Source of the DNA: Streptomyces katrae
GTDB taxonomy: Bacteria > Actinomycetota > Actinomycetes > Streptomycetales > Streptomycetaceae
Reading direction: 5' to 3'
Length of the DNA stretch: 64,000 bases
Assembly (NCBI RefSeq): GCF_000717655.1
Contig: NZ_JNZY01000031.1
Coordinates: 1 to 64,000 of the forward strand
The stretch's first letter is position 1. Each line of letters begins with the position of its first letter. The notes beneath the pieces were generated by a model that did not search any database, had not been told where the DNA came from, and saw only the letters and a list, made by a program, of their open reading frames with translations. Positions 27,790 through 36,201 of the stretch are shown one piece after another. The position numbers and the translations under genes were made by a program.

Positions 27790-29034
27790 TCAGAACATCG
27801 TCGGGCACCACGGGCGGCGGGCCGTGCGGAACACCGCGTCAGCGAGCGCCAGCGCCCCCGGCCGCTCCTCCGCGATCCGCCCCAGCGCCCCGAGCCGCAC
27901 CGCCGACTCGTCGCCGAGGTACAAGGAGCCCAGCTCCGACACGTCGAGCCGCAGATCCGCCGGCTCCTCGGTGACCGTGCACTCCCCCGTGCCCGCGTCG
28001 AGCCGGTAGCGGCCCGCGGCCGGCCCCGCCGCGTCCGTCACCTCGAGCACGAGGACCCCGGGCACGGCGTACGTCCGCGCGCCCAGGGCCCGTACGACGT
28101 CGATCACCCGCACCCACAGGAAGTCCGAGGCGGTCACGATCGTGGCCGCGCGCGGGTCGGGCAGCAGGTGCGGGACGAGGTCGTCGGGGGCGCGGTAGCC
28201 GGTGCGGACCTTCAGCACCCAGTCGATGGAGCACAGGAAGTGCCACAGGGCGCGCTCCGCGTCCGGCGTGACGGCGATCAGCTCCTTGACCTGCACGGTG
28301 TTGAGCGGGACCTTCGCGTCCGTCCAGTGGTCATCGGACGTGTACACGGCGATGCCGGCCGGCTCGCCGTCCGCCGTCCGGTACACGGCGTGGAACTTGT
28401 CCTTGTACGGGCGCAGCGACGTCTCCTCCAGCCCGCAGGCCAGGCGCCACCAGCGCGCGTCCCGGCTGACCGCGCCCGGCGAGAGCGCCCGCAGCCGCTC
28501 GTGCAGCCCGGGGCCGAGCGCGTGCGCCTCGGCCACGTCCACCAGCTCGATGCTCCCGCCGTCCGCGGGCCCGGACCAGCGCGGATCGAGCCCGGTGCGG
28601 CTCACGTCGATCTCCCACTCGGCGATCGAGGCCGCGGACCCGAAGCCGTACCGCCCGTAGATCGGGTACTCGGCGGATATCAGCGTGGCCACCACGTCGC
28701 CGCGGGCCTGCGCCGCCGCCAGCCCGGCGGCCATCATCCGGGTCAGCAGGCCTTGGCGGCGGTGCGTGGGCAGTACGGCGACATTGGTGACGGCGCTCGC
28801 GGGCACGGCCGCGCCGCCCGGGACGGTCAGCTCCTGGGCGAAGGAGCGGAAGGTGGCCACGCAGCGGCCCGTGCCGGCGTCGAAGGCGCCCAGCGTGCGC
28901 TCCAGGTCGGTGTGCTCGGCCCGCTGGGCGATGTCGGACTCGGTGACGCGCTCGGGGCGCAGGAAGCCGGTGTTCACGGCTCTGAGCCACTCGGGGAGTT
29001 CGGATGCGGCGATCGGCCGGACGTCTGCACTCAT
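27790..29034 (-). CDS. Eis-like GNAT N-acetyltransferase
   Basis: The 414-residue protein has an N-terminal GNAT domain ([20 protein letters not shown]), a second GNAT-like domain and a C-terminal sterol-carrier-like domain, the architecture of Eis, which acetylates aminoglycosides and protein lysines. It ends with Phe, whose free carboxylate is the catalytic base in Eis. The ATG lies eight bases after TAGCGT. True substrate is unknown; aminoglycoside acetylation is a reasonable test. Confidence 0.88.
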   Translation of the reverse strand: MSADVRPIAASELPEWLRAVNTGFLRPERVTESDIAQRAEHTDLERTLGAFDAGTGRCVATFRSFAQELTVPGGAAVPASAVTNVAVLPTHRRQGLLTRMMAAGLAAAQARGDVVATLISAEYPIYGRYGFGSAASIAEWEIDVSRTGLDPRWSGPADGGSIELVDVAEAHALGPGLHERLRALSPGAVSRDARWWRLACGLEETSLRPYKDKFHAVYRTADGEPAGIAVYTSDDHWTDAKVPLNTVQVKELIAVTPDAERALWHFLCSIDWVLKVRTGYRAPDDLVPHLLPDPRAATIVTASDFLWVRVIDVVRALGARTYAVPGVLVLEVTDAAGPAAGRYRLDAGTGECTVTEEPADLRLDVSELGSLYLGDESAVRLGALGRIAEERPGALALADAVFRTARRPWCPTMF

Positions 29035-29096
29035 AACCGGCCACGCTAACCGCAGCCCCGGACGGAGTCGCCCGAATTTCCCTGCGCCTGGACCGC

Positions 29097-29705
29097 CTAC
29101 ACCAGCAGGTCGTCCACCTGCGCCTCGCCCTCCCGGTAGCGCCGGGTGATCTCCGCACTGCAGTCGTCCGCCGTGCGCTGCAGCTGCTGCCGGCGCCGCG
29201 AGACCTGCTGCTCGTAGCCCACCAACCGGCCCATCGCGTCGTGCAGTTCGCCGTCGGTACGGGCGTCCAGGTCCGACAGCTCCACGTCGGACAGCATCTC
29301 CGCGGCCAGCAGCCGGAACTCCTCGCTGTGCGGGGTGCCGAGCGTGACGTGCCGGGCGGAGGCGCTGCGGCTGGAGGGCGCGTCGGCGAGGATCTCCGAG
29401 AGCCGGTCGACCACCGGCGGCTCCGGGGGCACCGGCGCCTCCGGGTCGCTGCGCCGGGCCAGTTCGGCGCGCAGGATGTCGATCCGGCCCTGGAGGAGTC
29501 TGCGTACGTAGCTCAGATCGGCCTCGTCGCGCTGCGCGTCGCGGCGCAGCGTGCGCAGTTCCGGCAGCCCGAGCGCGGTGGCGGGCGTGGTCGGCGCCCG
29601 ATCCTCGCCCGTGCGCTGCGCGGGCGGTCGGACCGCGCCGGCCGGAGTGGCCGCAGTTGATGCAGGTACGGGTGATGCAGGTACGGAGGTACCCGAAGTA
29701 TTCAT
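29097..29705 (-). CDS. rsiG: c-di-GMP-dependent anti-sigma factor RsiG
   Basis: RsiG holds the sporulation sigma factor WhiG in an inactive complex when c-di-GMP is bound, and so controls when spores form. The 202-residue protein has a disordered Pro/Ala-rich first 45 residues, then two antiparallel helices. Each helix carries the c-di-GMP signature E(x3)S(x2)R(x3)Q(x3)D: residues E61, S65, R68, Q72, D76 and E165, S169, R172, Q176, D180. Both copies are complete. It was formerly annotated AmfC, aerial mycelium formation protein. The longer frame to 30095 is spurious. Confidence 0.92.
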   Translation of the reverse strand: MNTSGTSVPASPVPASTAATPAGAVRPPAQRTGEDRAPTTPATALGLPELRTLRRDAQRDEADLSYVRRLLQGRIDILRAELARRSDPEAPVPPEPPVVDRLSEILADAPSSRSASARHVTLGTPHSEEFRLLAAEMLSDVELSDLDARTDGELHDAMGRLVGYEQQVSRRRQQLQRTADDCSAEITRRYREGEAQVDDLLV

Positions 29706-29868
29706 GTGAACGTGTCCGTCCCCTCGACCGGTGCATGGGGTCTCGCCCGGCCCGTGGGACCGGAGGGAAGCACCGCCTGCGTGCATCGTGCCACTCTCCG
29801 TGGTGCAGGTGCAGTCCCACCCCACCCGATCGGCCCCTGATGGGTGCACGCCTGATACACAAGGTGGT

Positions 29869-30294
29869 ATGCGAGCAGTGGTGCAGAGGGTGAACGGCGC
29901 GAGCGTCGTCGTGGCCGGCGAGACCGTGGGCGAGATCGTCGGCGAGGGGTTGTGCGTGCTGGTGGGGGTGACCCACGACGACACCCCGGAGAAGGCGGCG
30001 CAGCTGGCCCGCAAGCTGTGGTCCGTACGGATCCTGGAGGCGGAGAAGTCCTGCAGCGACATCGGTGCACCGCTGCTGGTGATCTCGCAGTTCACGCTCT
30101 ACGGGGACGCCCGCAAGGGCCGCCGCCCCACGTGGAACGCGGCGGCGCCCGGCGAGGTCGCGGAGCCGCTGGTCGACGAGGTCGTCGCGCAGCTGCGCGC
30201 ACTGGGGGCGACGGTGGAGACGGGCCGGTTCGGCGCGGACATGCGCGTCTCGCTGACCAACCACGGCCCGTTCACCATCGTCATCGACGTATAG
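29869..30294 (+). CDS. dtd: D-aminoacyl-tRNA deacylase
   Basis: Dtd removes D-amino acids (and glycine from tRNA-Ala) from tRNA. The 141-residue length fits. It begins [15 protein letters not shown] and has the SQFTLYGD active-site segment and [10 protein letters not shown], close to the conserved GPVT-type cis-Pro motif, here TNHGPFT. An AAGGTGG ribosome site precedes the ATG. It is divergent from rsiG. Confidence 0.95.
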   Translation: MRAVVQRVNGASVVVAGETVGEIVGEGLCVLVGVTHDDTPEKAAQLARKLWSVRILEAEKSCSDIGAPLLVISQFTLYGDARKGRRPTWNAAAPGEVAEPLVDEVVAQLRALGATVETGRFGADMRVSLTNHGPFTIVIDV

Positions 30295-30329
30295 TGCCGT
30301 GGCCTTTCCGGTCACAGCACTGGACGCCG

Positions 30330-31298
30330 TTACGGCGCCACGACGACCTCCTGCGCGGCGGCCGTCTTCCCGGCCAGCAGCGGGGCGTCGACCGGCACGT
30401 TCCGCTTGACCAGCGCCAGGGCGATCGGGCCCAGCTCGTGGTGGCGGACCGCGGTGGTCACGAAGCCCAGCTGGCGGCCCTCCTCCCCGTCGGCGGCGAG
30501 CCGGATCGGGGTGCCGTGTGCCGGGAGCAGCACCTCGGAGCCGTCCAGGTGCAGGAAGACCAGGCGGCGCGGGGGCTTGCCCAGGTTGTGGACGCGGGCC
30601 ACCGTCTCCTGGCCGCGGTAGCAGCCCTTCTGGAGGTGCACGGCGGTGCCGATCCAGCCGAGCTCGTGCGGGATGGTGCGGTGGTCGGTCTCCAGGCCGA
30701 GCCGCGGCCGGTGCGCCTCCACGCGCAGGGCCTCGTACGCGAGCAGCCCGGCGGCCGGGCCGTGCGCGGCGGCGAAGGCCTCCAGCTCGGCGCGGGGCAG
30801 GAAGACGTCGCGGCCGTGCGCGGTCTCCCGTACGGCGTACTCCTTGGCGACCTCGGCGATGGAGCCGGCCGGCAGGTGCACGACGGCGAAGTCCTCGGTG
30901 CGGTCGGCCACTTCGACGCGGTAGAAGAACTTCATCGACTCCAGGTAGGCGATGAGCGCCTCCTGGGTGCCGGGCTCCACGTGCGCCCACACGGTCTCGC
31001 CGTCGTCGACGAGGTAGAGCGCGTGCTCGATGTGGCCGTTGGCGGAGAGGATCAGCGCCTCGGTGGCCCGCCCGGGCGGGAGTTCGGTGAGGTGCTGGGT
31101 GAGCAGCAGGTGCAGCCAGCTCAGTCGCTCCGGTCCGGTGACGGTGACGACTCCGCGGTGCGAGAGGTCGACGAAACCGCGGCCGTCGGCGAGCGCGCGT
31201 TGTTCGCCGTAGAGCTCTCCGTAGTGGGCGGCGACGCCCTCGTCGCGGCCTTCGGCCGGTACGGCGCCGGGGAGATGGAGCAAGGGGCTGCTGGTCAT
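30330..31298 (-). CDS. ygfZ: Folate-dependent Fe-S assembly protein YgfZ/CAF17-like
   Basis: YgfZ helps maturation of some iron-sulfur enzymes using tetrahydrofolate. The 322-residue protein has the GcvT-type fold and the diagnostic motif KGCYRGQE near residue 225. The ATG is seven bases after TAGGCT (complement 31306-31311), and nur lies 33 bases upstream on the same strand, so the two may share a transcript. Confidence 0.92.
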   Translation of the reverse strand: MTSSPLLHLPGAVPAEGRDEGVAAHYGELYGEQRALADGRGFVDLSHRGVVTVTGPERLSWLHLLLTQHLTELPPGRATEALILSANGHIEHALYLVDDGETVWAHVEPGTQEALIAYLESMKFFYRVEVADRTEDFAVVHLPAGSIAEVAKEYAVRETAHGRDVFLPRAELEAFAAAHGPAAGLLAYEALRVEAHRPRLGLETDHRTIPHELGWIGTAVHLQKGCYRGQETVARVHNLGKPPRRLVFLHLDGSEVLLPAHGTPIRLAADGEEGRQLGFVTTAVRHHELGPIALALVKRNVPVDAPLLAGKTAAAQEVVVAP

Positions 31299-31331
31299 GC
31301 CACCAAGCCTACGACCCGGCCCGGCCCGCTC

Positions 31332-31787
31332 CTATGCCGGAGCGTCGTGCTGCTTTGCGGCGCACTTCTTGCAGAGCCCGAAGATCGCAAAGTGTTTCAT
31401 GTCGGTCTCGAAGCCGAAGGTGGCGCGCAGCTTCGCGGTGAACTCGGCGGCGATGTCCACGTCCGCCTCGATCACCTCGGTGCACTCGCGGCAGACCAGG
31501 TGGATGTGGTGGTGCCGATCGGCGAGGTGGTACGTGGGGGCGCCGTGCCCGAGGTGGGCGTGCGAGACGAGCTTCAGCTCCTCGAGGAGCTCCAGCGTGC
31601 GGTAGACGGTGGAGATGTTCACTCCGGAGGCGGTCTTGCGCACGTGCGCGAGGATCTCGTCCGGGGTTGCGTGCTCCAGCGTGTCGACCGCTTCCAGCAC
31701 GAGCTGGCGCTGCGGGGTCAGCCGGTATCCGCGCTGCCGCAGGTCGGTCTTCCAGTCAGCACTGCCGGTGTCTCCGATGGTCCCCAC
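31332..31787 (-). CDS. nur: Nickel-responsive Fur-family regulator Nur
   Basis: Nur represses nickel uptake and the Fe superoxide dismutase gene when nickel is bound. The 151-residue protein has a winged-helix domain (DWKTDLRQRGYRLTPQRQLVL, ISTVYRTLELLEEL) and a dimerisation domain with DRHHHIHLVCREC. Its sequence is nearly that of S. coelicolor Nur, including HAHLGHGAPTYHLADRHHHIH, which carries the metal ligands. The C-terminal CKKC pair is present. The GTG start is six bases after TACACT (complement 31794-31799). Confidence 0.93.
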   Translation of the reverse strand: MGTIGDTGSADWKTDLRQRGYRLTPQRQLVLEAVDTLEHATPDEILAHVRKTASGVNISTVYRTLELLEELKLVSHAHLGHGAPTYHLADRHHHIHLVCRECTEVIEADVDIAAEFTAKLRATFGFETDMKHFAIFGLCKKCAAKQHDAPA

Positions 31788-31887
31788 CCGGCCAGTGTAA
31801 GCGCGCGAAGGGGACCACGGGCCGGCCCGTGGTCCCCTTCTTGCACAGTCTGTGGAAAGCCGTTCGACGCGTCGGAGGCTCAGCGGC

Positions 31888-32460
31888 TCAGCGGAAGAAG
31901 GCGATGCCGTCGTCCGGCATGTCCGGCAGGTTGCGCGCCATCTCGGCGACCTCCTCGGGCGTGACGACCTTCTTGAGCTGGGCCGACATGTACGGACGCA
32001 GCTCGACGTCCGGCGTGGCCTTCTCGCCGACCCACATCAGGTCGCTCTTCACATAGCCGTAGAGCCGCTTGCCGCCGCTGTACGGGCCGGAGGCCGCGGT
32101 GCGCGCGACGGCGTCCGTCACCAGGTCGATCTGCGGCTTCTGGTCGGCGAGCTCGCCGTACCAGACCTCGACGACGCCCTGGTCGCGGACCATGACGATC
32201 TCGACCTTGCGGTCCTTGTCGATGCGCCAGTAGCCGGACTCGGACTCCAGCGGCCGCACCTTGTTGCCGTCGGCGTCGAGGACCCAGCTGTGGGAGGTGT
32301 ACTCCAGGAAGTCCCGGCCGTCGTGGCTGAAGACGACTTCCTGGCCGAAGTTGCACTTCTCCTCACCGGGGAAGTCGAAGACGCCCGCGCCCTCCCAGGT
32401 GCCGAGGAGGAAGGCGAGGGGGACGAGGCCCGGGTTCAGGTCGGACGGGATCTGGATCAT
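31888..32460 (-). CDS. FABP-like (nitrobindin-fold) protein without haem ligand
   Basis: The 190-residue beta-barrel begins with LGTWEGAG, the GxWxGxG signature of THAP4/nitrobindin relatives, and continues with the usual SESGYWRID and GVVEVWYGEL strands. True nitrobindin binds haem through a His near the C-terminus (HATLRR-type); here the matching stretch reads RPYMSAQLKKV, so the His is absent. A ligand-binding role is likely but haem or peroxynitrite isomerase activity is not supported. Confidence 0.82.
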   Translation of the reverse strand: MIQIPSDLNPGLVPLAFLLGTWEGAGVFDFPGEEKCNFGQEVVFSHDGRDFLEYTSHSWVLDADGNKVRPLESESGYWRIDKDRKVEIVMVRDQGVVEVWYGELADQKPQIDLVTDAVARTAASGPYSGGKRLYGYVKSDLMWVGEKATPDVELRPYMSAQLKKVVTPEEVAEMARNLPDMPDDGIAFFR

Positions 32461-32523
32461 GTGTGGCTGCTCAGGCGATCTGTGGGGAGGGGTTCCGGGT
32501 CCGGGAGGGCGGCCGATCGGAGA

Positions 32524-32625
32524 TCAGCGCTGGCCCTGGTACAGCTTCTTCACTGCGAGGCCGGTGAAGGCGAGCACGCCGACGCAGACCAGGATCAGCA
32601 GGGAGGTGAAGAATGCCTCAAGCAC
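32524..32625 (-). CDS. 33-residue single-pass membrane peptide
   Basis: The reading frame starts with GTG and encodes MLEAFFTSLLILVC followed by VGVLAFTGLAVKKLYQGQR. A single hydrophobic helix (residues 4-26) is followed by a basic end, so the C-terminus is probably inside. GAGGAG six bases upstream of the start strongly supports translation. The function is unknown; it is too small for most gene finders. Confidence 0.72.
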   Translation of the reverse strand: MLEAFFTSLLILVCVGVLAFTGLAVKKLYQGQR

Positions 32626-32734
32626 GGGGTGCTCCTCGGAGTGATGGGGGCGTGTACGGGGCCGGTCCCCAAGCCTACTGGCCCGGGGGCCGGCGCACTC
32701 CGTGAGGTAGGCCGCAGCCGCCTCCTGCGAGCGG

Positions 32735-33616
32735 TCAGCCCAGCAGCTGGCTCTGCAGGACCACCGTCTGGTGGAAGGGAACGGCGGCCACCTCGCCCTT
32801 GCGGGTCTGGAGGATCACGGCCTGGACGTCACCCGCCTGGAGGCATCCGAGCTTGGTCTGCTCGTCCCCGCCCGCGGACTTGGGCTCCTGGTACAGGCTG
32901 ATGGCGCTGCTGCTGAGGGTGCCGGCGTAGCCCACCGTCTGCCCCTCCATGGTGGGCTGCGTGCTCTTGACCTTGCTCCAGGCCAGGTCCATCTCCAGGA
33001 CCGGGGCGCCGGCGAGCTGCGTGTTGATGTTGCAGCCGCGGAAGGTGTTCACGAAGCCCGAGGAGTGGAAGCGCAGCAGGTAGATGTGCGTGCGCGTGCC
33101 GTCGGGGGTGATCCAGCCCCGGCCGGCGATCTGGCGCAGACCCTCGTACTCCAGGCCCTCCTTCAGCTTCGCCCGGCTGTCGGGGGCGTACTCCTCGAGG
33201 AAGGCGTCGGTGGACACCAGCCGGTCCTTGTCCGCCTTGAGCCCGGCATCCGGCCCGGCGCCCTCGGGGGCGGGCAGCAGCAGACCGGTGAGCGGCGCGT
33301 AGTGCCTGTCGTCCTTGTTGTCCTTGCCCGCGGGCAGCGGGGCGCCGGCGGGCAAGGCGGGCTTGGCCAGAGCGGGGTAGACCCAGCGGCCGTCGTCCTT
33401 GGTGGACAGGCCGGGGAGGTCGGTGCGCTCGGCCCGGCTGATCCCGTACGTGACCCCGGTGCCGACGGCGGCGAAGACCACGACGGCGGCCGTCCACCGC
33501 AGGGCGGCGAACAGCTTGCGACGGTCCTTGGGGGCGGTCGGCGCCGCTGCCTCTGCCGGCGCCGCTGCCGGCGGCTCCGCCACGGCAGCGGTGTCGGCGG
33601 TGTTCTGCTCGGTCAC
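32735..33616 (-). CDS. Membrane-anchored extracytoplasmic protein (third gene of coupled trio)
   Basis: The 293-residue protein starts with a disordered Ala/Pro-rich cytosolic region (about 34 residues), has one membrane helix (WTAAVVVFAAVGTGVTYGI), and then an outside domain of about 230 residues with LTGLLLPAPEG. Two cysteines (RGCNIN, LGCLQA) could form a disulfide. I do not recognise a family. Its GTG overlaps the upstream stop by four bases (GTGA), so translation is coupled. Layout and central sequence resemble those of its two neighbours. Confidence 0.72.
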   Translation of the reverse strand: MTEQNTADTAAVAEPPAAAPAEAAAPTAPKDRRKLFAALRWTAAVVVFAAVGTGVTYGISRAERTDLPGLSTKDDGRWVYPALAKPALPAGAPLPAGKDNKDDRHYAPLTGLLLPAPEGAGPDAGLKADKDRLVSTDAFLEEYAPDSRAKLKEGLEYEGLRQIAGRGWITPDGTRTHIYLLRFHSSGFVNTFRGCNINTQLAGAPVLEMDLAWSKVKSTQPTMEGQTVGYAGTLSSSAISLYQEPKSAGGDEQTKLGCLQAGDVQAVILQTRKGEVAAVPFHQTVVLQSQLLG

Positions 33617-34581
33617 ACGGACTCCCCGGGGGACTTCAGGTGGTTCAGCTGCTGCTTGAACAGGCCGGCGGCGTCGTTCGCGGAGAGGGGCTTCGGCCCG
33701 TACATCCGGAAGCTCACCAGCACGTCGCCCTGGAGGGCCTCGCAGTCGATGGTGTCGATCTTGTTGTGCTCTTCCTTCTTCTCTTTGCCGAGGACCGAAA
33801 GCGAGCACTTGGCGTCGGGGAAGCCCTCGATCTTCGGCGCGTCGCGGTCGCCGCCGAGCAGCTCGAGGATCTTCTTGCTGAACTCGGAGAACTTCGCGAG
33901 GGCCTGCGGGTCGGCCTGGGTGAGCTGGATCTCCATCACCTGCTGGTCGCGGAGATGGTGGTAGCTGCGGGCGGCCACGCCTTTGAGCTTCAGTCCGTCC
34001 AGCGCCTTGTCCCGTTCCGCCCGCTCCTCGCCGGAGAGCCCGGTGTCCGCGTCCTTCACGGCCTGGAGCGCCCGCTCGCCCGACACGTAGAAGTCGTTGC
34101 CCTCGGGGTCGAGGTCGGGACCGAGCTCGAAATCTGCGGAGAGCGGCAGCAGCTTGCCCGTCAGGGCGTTCGGCGGCACGGTCGGGACCGGCTCCGGCGT
34201 ACCGGCGGGCCTGGGATCGGCGCTCGCCGCGACCCAGTACCGGGTCGGCGCGGTGCGGTCGGCGTCGGCCATCCGGCCGGCGGCCCAGAGGGCGCCGCCG
34301 GCGAGGACGGCGATGCCGAGCCCGCCCGCGATCAGCGCCACGGTCCGGCGGCTCCCCGCCCGCGGCGCGACGGCGGACGCCGCCTCAGGGGCGGTCGCTT
34401 CGGCCGGGGCGGTCACCTCGGCCGGGGCGGTCGCCCCGGTCGGTGCGGTCGCCCCGGTCGGTGCAGTCACCTCGGCCAGTACGTCCGGCGCAGCCGTCTC
34501 GGTTGCCGCGATCGCCTCGGCGGCCTCAGCAGGCTCGGCCGCCTCCGCCGTCACGTCCTTGCTGTCCTGCAGGTCGCTCAC
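33613..34581 (-). CDS. Membrane-anchored extracytoplasmic protein (second gene of trio)
   Basis: The 322-residue protein has a disordered region rich in TAPTGATAP repeats (residues 30-75), one membrane helix (VALIAGGLGIAVLAGGALWAAG) and an outside domain with LTGKLLPLSADFE and the pair of Cys in DAKCSLS and TIDCEAL. The family is unknown. The start overlaps the previous stop and its stop overlaps the next start, each by GTGA. The TAP repeats may be wall-spanning or phosphorylation sites, but they precede the helix and so lie inside the cell. Confidence 0.72.
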   Translation of the reverse strand: MSDLQDSKDVTAEAAEPAEAAEAIAATETAAPDVLAEVTAPTGATAPTGATAPAEVTAPAEATAPEAASAVAPRAGSRRTVALIAGGLGIAVLAGGALWAAGRMADADRTAPTRYWVAASADPRPAGTPEPVPTVPPNALTGKLLPLSADFELGPDLDPEGNDFYVSGERALQAVKDADTGLSGEERAERDKALDGLKLKGVAARSYHHLRDQQVMEIQLTQADPQALAKFSEFSKKILELLGGDRDAPKIEGFPDAKCSLSVLGKEKKEEHNKIDTIDCEALQGDVLVSFRMYGPKPLSANDAAGLFKQQLNHLKSPGESV

Positions 34582-35351
34582 AGCCGCTCCCACTGTCGCT
34601 TCGCGATCTCGACGATGTCCTTCTCGTCGAGGACACCGCGGTTGTTCATGTAGCTGACCTCCATGACGATGTCCCCGCGCCGGGCGAGGACCCGGGCCGC
34701 CTTCACCGGGAGGTAGCCCGGCTTCTCCCGCGGCGCGGAGTCCACCCACAGGTGGCCGAAGTCGGCGGGCACGCCGGGCAGGTCCTTGCCCGAGTTGCCC
34801 GCGTACCTCTCTTCCGCCAGGTAGTCGTGGGCGTGCTGGTACCAGTCGGCACCGGAGCGGTCCCGGTACTGCAAGAGCCGGACGGTGACGAAGTTCCGGT
34901 CGTCCTGCGCCCATTCAAGTTCGGCGATCCGCCGTACGTCGTGCCGGAGCTGGCCGCCGAGGCCGCCGCCCGGCTTCTCGTAGTAGTCCGCCGAGAACTC
35001 GTCCGGGGACACCGTCCCCGACGAGCGGACCTCCACCCCGGCCGGGGCTTCGATCAGAAGCTTCGCCAGGTCGTCGTCCGTCTTGTGCCAGCGGTTGGCG
35101 TTGAGGGAGCGGGCGCTCGTCGACTCGTTCGGAGCCTGCGGCTTCGGCTGGTCGATCTCCTGCTGCGCCAGCGGCGGCAGCGGGGTGGGCTCGCGGTCGT
35201 ACTGGATCGCGTAGCCGGTGACCGTACCGGCGAGCACGCCGAGCACGGCGGCGCCGGCGATCAGGAGGACCGTACGGCTGCGGCCGCGGGGGCGGCGTGC
35301 TGCGGTCTCCTCCCCTTCCGGCTGCTCAGGAAGGGTCTGTTCGTGTTCCAA
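34578..35351 (-). CDS. Membrane-anchored extracytoplasmic protein (first gene of trio)
   Basis: About 257 residues. A short charged cytosolic region with RRPRGRSR precedes one membrane helix (TVLLIAGAAVLGVLAGTVTGYAI), then an outside domain with an acidic linker and a Trp-rich core. The family is unknown. The frame opens to ATG 35405, but codons there are unlike coding sequence; a TTG at 35351 has GGGGGGA six bases upstream, so I prefer it. Its stop overlaps the next gene by GTGA. It lacks the pair of cysteines found in the other two. Confidence 0.7.
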   Translation of the reverse strand: MEHEQTLPEQPEGEETAARRPRGRSRTVLLIAGAAVLGVLAGTVTGYAIQYDREPTPLPPLAQQEIDQPKPQAPNESTSARSLNANRWHKTDDDLAKLLIEAPAGVEVRSSGTVSPDEFSADYYEKPGGGLGGQLRHDVRRIAELEWAQDDRNFVTVRLLQYRDRSGADWYQHAHDYLAEERYAGNSGKDLPGVPADFGHLWVDSAPREKPGYLPVKAARVLARRGDIVMEVSYMNNRGVLDEKDIVEIAKRQWERL

Positions 35352-35465
35352 AGGAAGTCCCCCCACAGGACGTGAGGCACTGGGTGGGTACCCGTGCGTA
35401 CCCATGACCCGTCCGCGAGGGGAGCAGTTGTACGAATGCTTGTCACGTTTTGATGTCTGGGGCCT

Positions 35466-35729
35466 TCAGTCCTCGTGACGCCGCTTTCCGTCCAGTTCGT
35501 CCCACCACTCGTCGGACTTCGGGTCGCCCGAAGGGTCGTCCCACCAGCGGTCGTCCGGCCCGCGCCGGTTCGCGATCATCGCGGCGACCGGCGGGATGAC
35601 CATGGCGACCACGCACAGGGCCACGGCCGCCTCGACCGAGAACAGCCGCACGAAGGACCAGGCGGAGACGAACAGGAAGATGCATCCGCCCATGAGGAGG
35701 AAGTAGACGCGGCGCCGCCGGGCGTACAT
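35466..35729 (-). CDS. DUF3099 membrane protein
   Basis: The 87-residue protein has a basic N-terminus (YARRRR), two membrane helices (VYFLLMGGCIFLFVSAWSFV and AAVALCVVAMVIPPVAAMIA) and a charged, Trp-rich tail (DRWWDDPSGDPKSDEWWDEL). This is the DUF3099 layout found widely in actinobacteria; function unknown. It is separated from sseC-like upstream genes by a terminator. Confidence 0.8.
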   Translation of the reverse strand: MYARRRRVYFLLMGGCIFLFVSAWSFVRLFSVEAAVALCVVAMVIPPVAAMIANRRGPDDRWWDDPSGDPKSDEWWDELDGKRRHED

Positions 35730-35760
35730 GCCTCCAGGGTAGGCCCGCAGCCGGACGGCG

Positions 35761-35815
35761 CGAAGGGCCGCACCCCGTTCCAGTGGCGTCCAACCCCCTG
35801 GGGTGCGGCCCTTCG
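35761..35815 (-). terminator. 16-bp hairpin terminator
   Basis: CGAAGGGCCGCACCCC (35761-35776) pairs perfectly with GGGGTGCGGCCCTTCG (35800-35815). It ends the sulfurtransferase/DUF1416 transcript. Confidence 0.85.
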
Positions 35816-35852
35816 GCCGGTTCAGCTGCCGCTGCGTGCGCAGCGCGGGTCG

Positions 35853-36143
35853 TCAGACCGCGATCGCCACGTCCGTCACTCCGCCGGCCTCGGCCACGAC
35901 CACGGCGCGGTCCGCCTGGGCGCCGGGGACCAGCGCGCGCAGGGTCCACGTGCCGGTCGCCGCGTAGAAGCGGAACTGGCCGGTCGCCGAGGTCGGGACC
36001 TCGGCCGTGAACTCGCCGGTCGAGTCGAGCAGGCGCACGTACCCGCTGATGGGCTCGCCGTCCTTGGTCACCTGACCCTGGATGGCGGTCTCACCGGGCT
36101 TGAGCGTTGCGAGGTCGGGCCCGCCGATCTGTGCTCCACACAT
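35853..36143 (-). CDS. DUF1416 (SseC-like) protein
   Basis: The 96-residue beta-sandwich starts MCGAQ, a conserved Cys in this family, and has VTKDGEPISGYVRLLDSTGEFTAEVP, a transthyretin- or carboxypeptidase-regulatory-like fold. In actinobacteria it is always paired with a thiosulfate sulfurtransferase, as SseC is with CysA in mycobacteria; here the sulfurtransferase is 58 bases upstream. It may carry or accept sulfur. Confidence 0.85.
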   Translation of the reverse strand: MCGAQIGGPDLATLKPGETAIQGQVTKDGEPISGYVRLLDSTGEFTAEVPTSATGQFRFYAATGTWTLRALVPGAQADRAVVVAEAGGVTDVAIAV

Positions 36144-36201
36144 GTTCTCTGTCCTGTCCTAGAGAGGTCGTACGGTCTACGGGGCGTCGCGTGCCCGGGA
36201 A

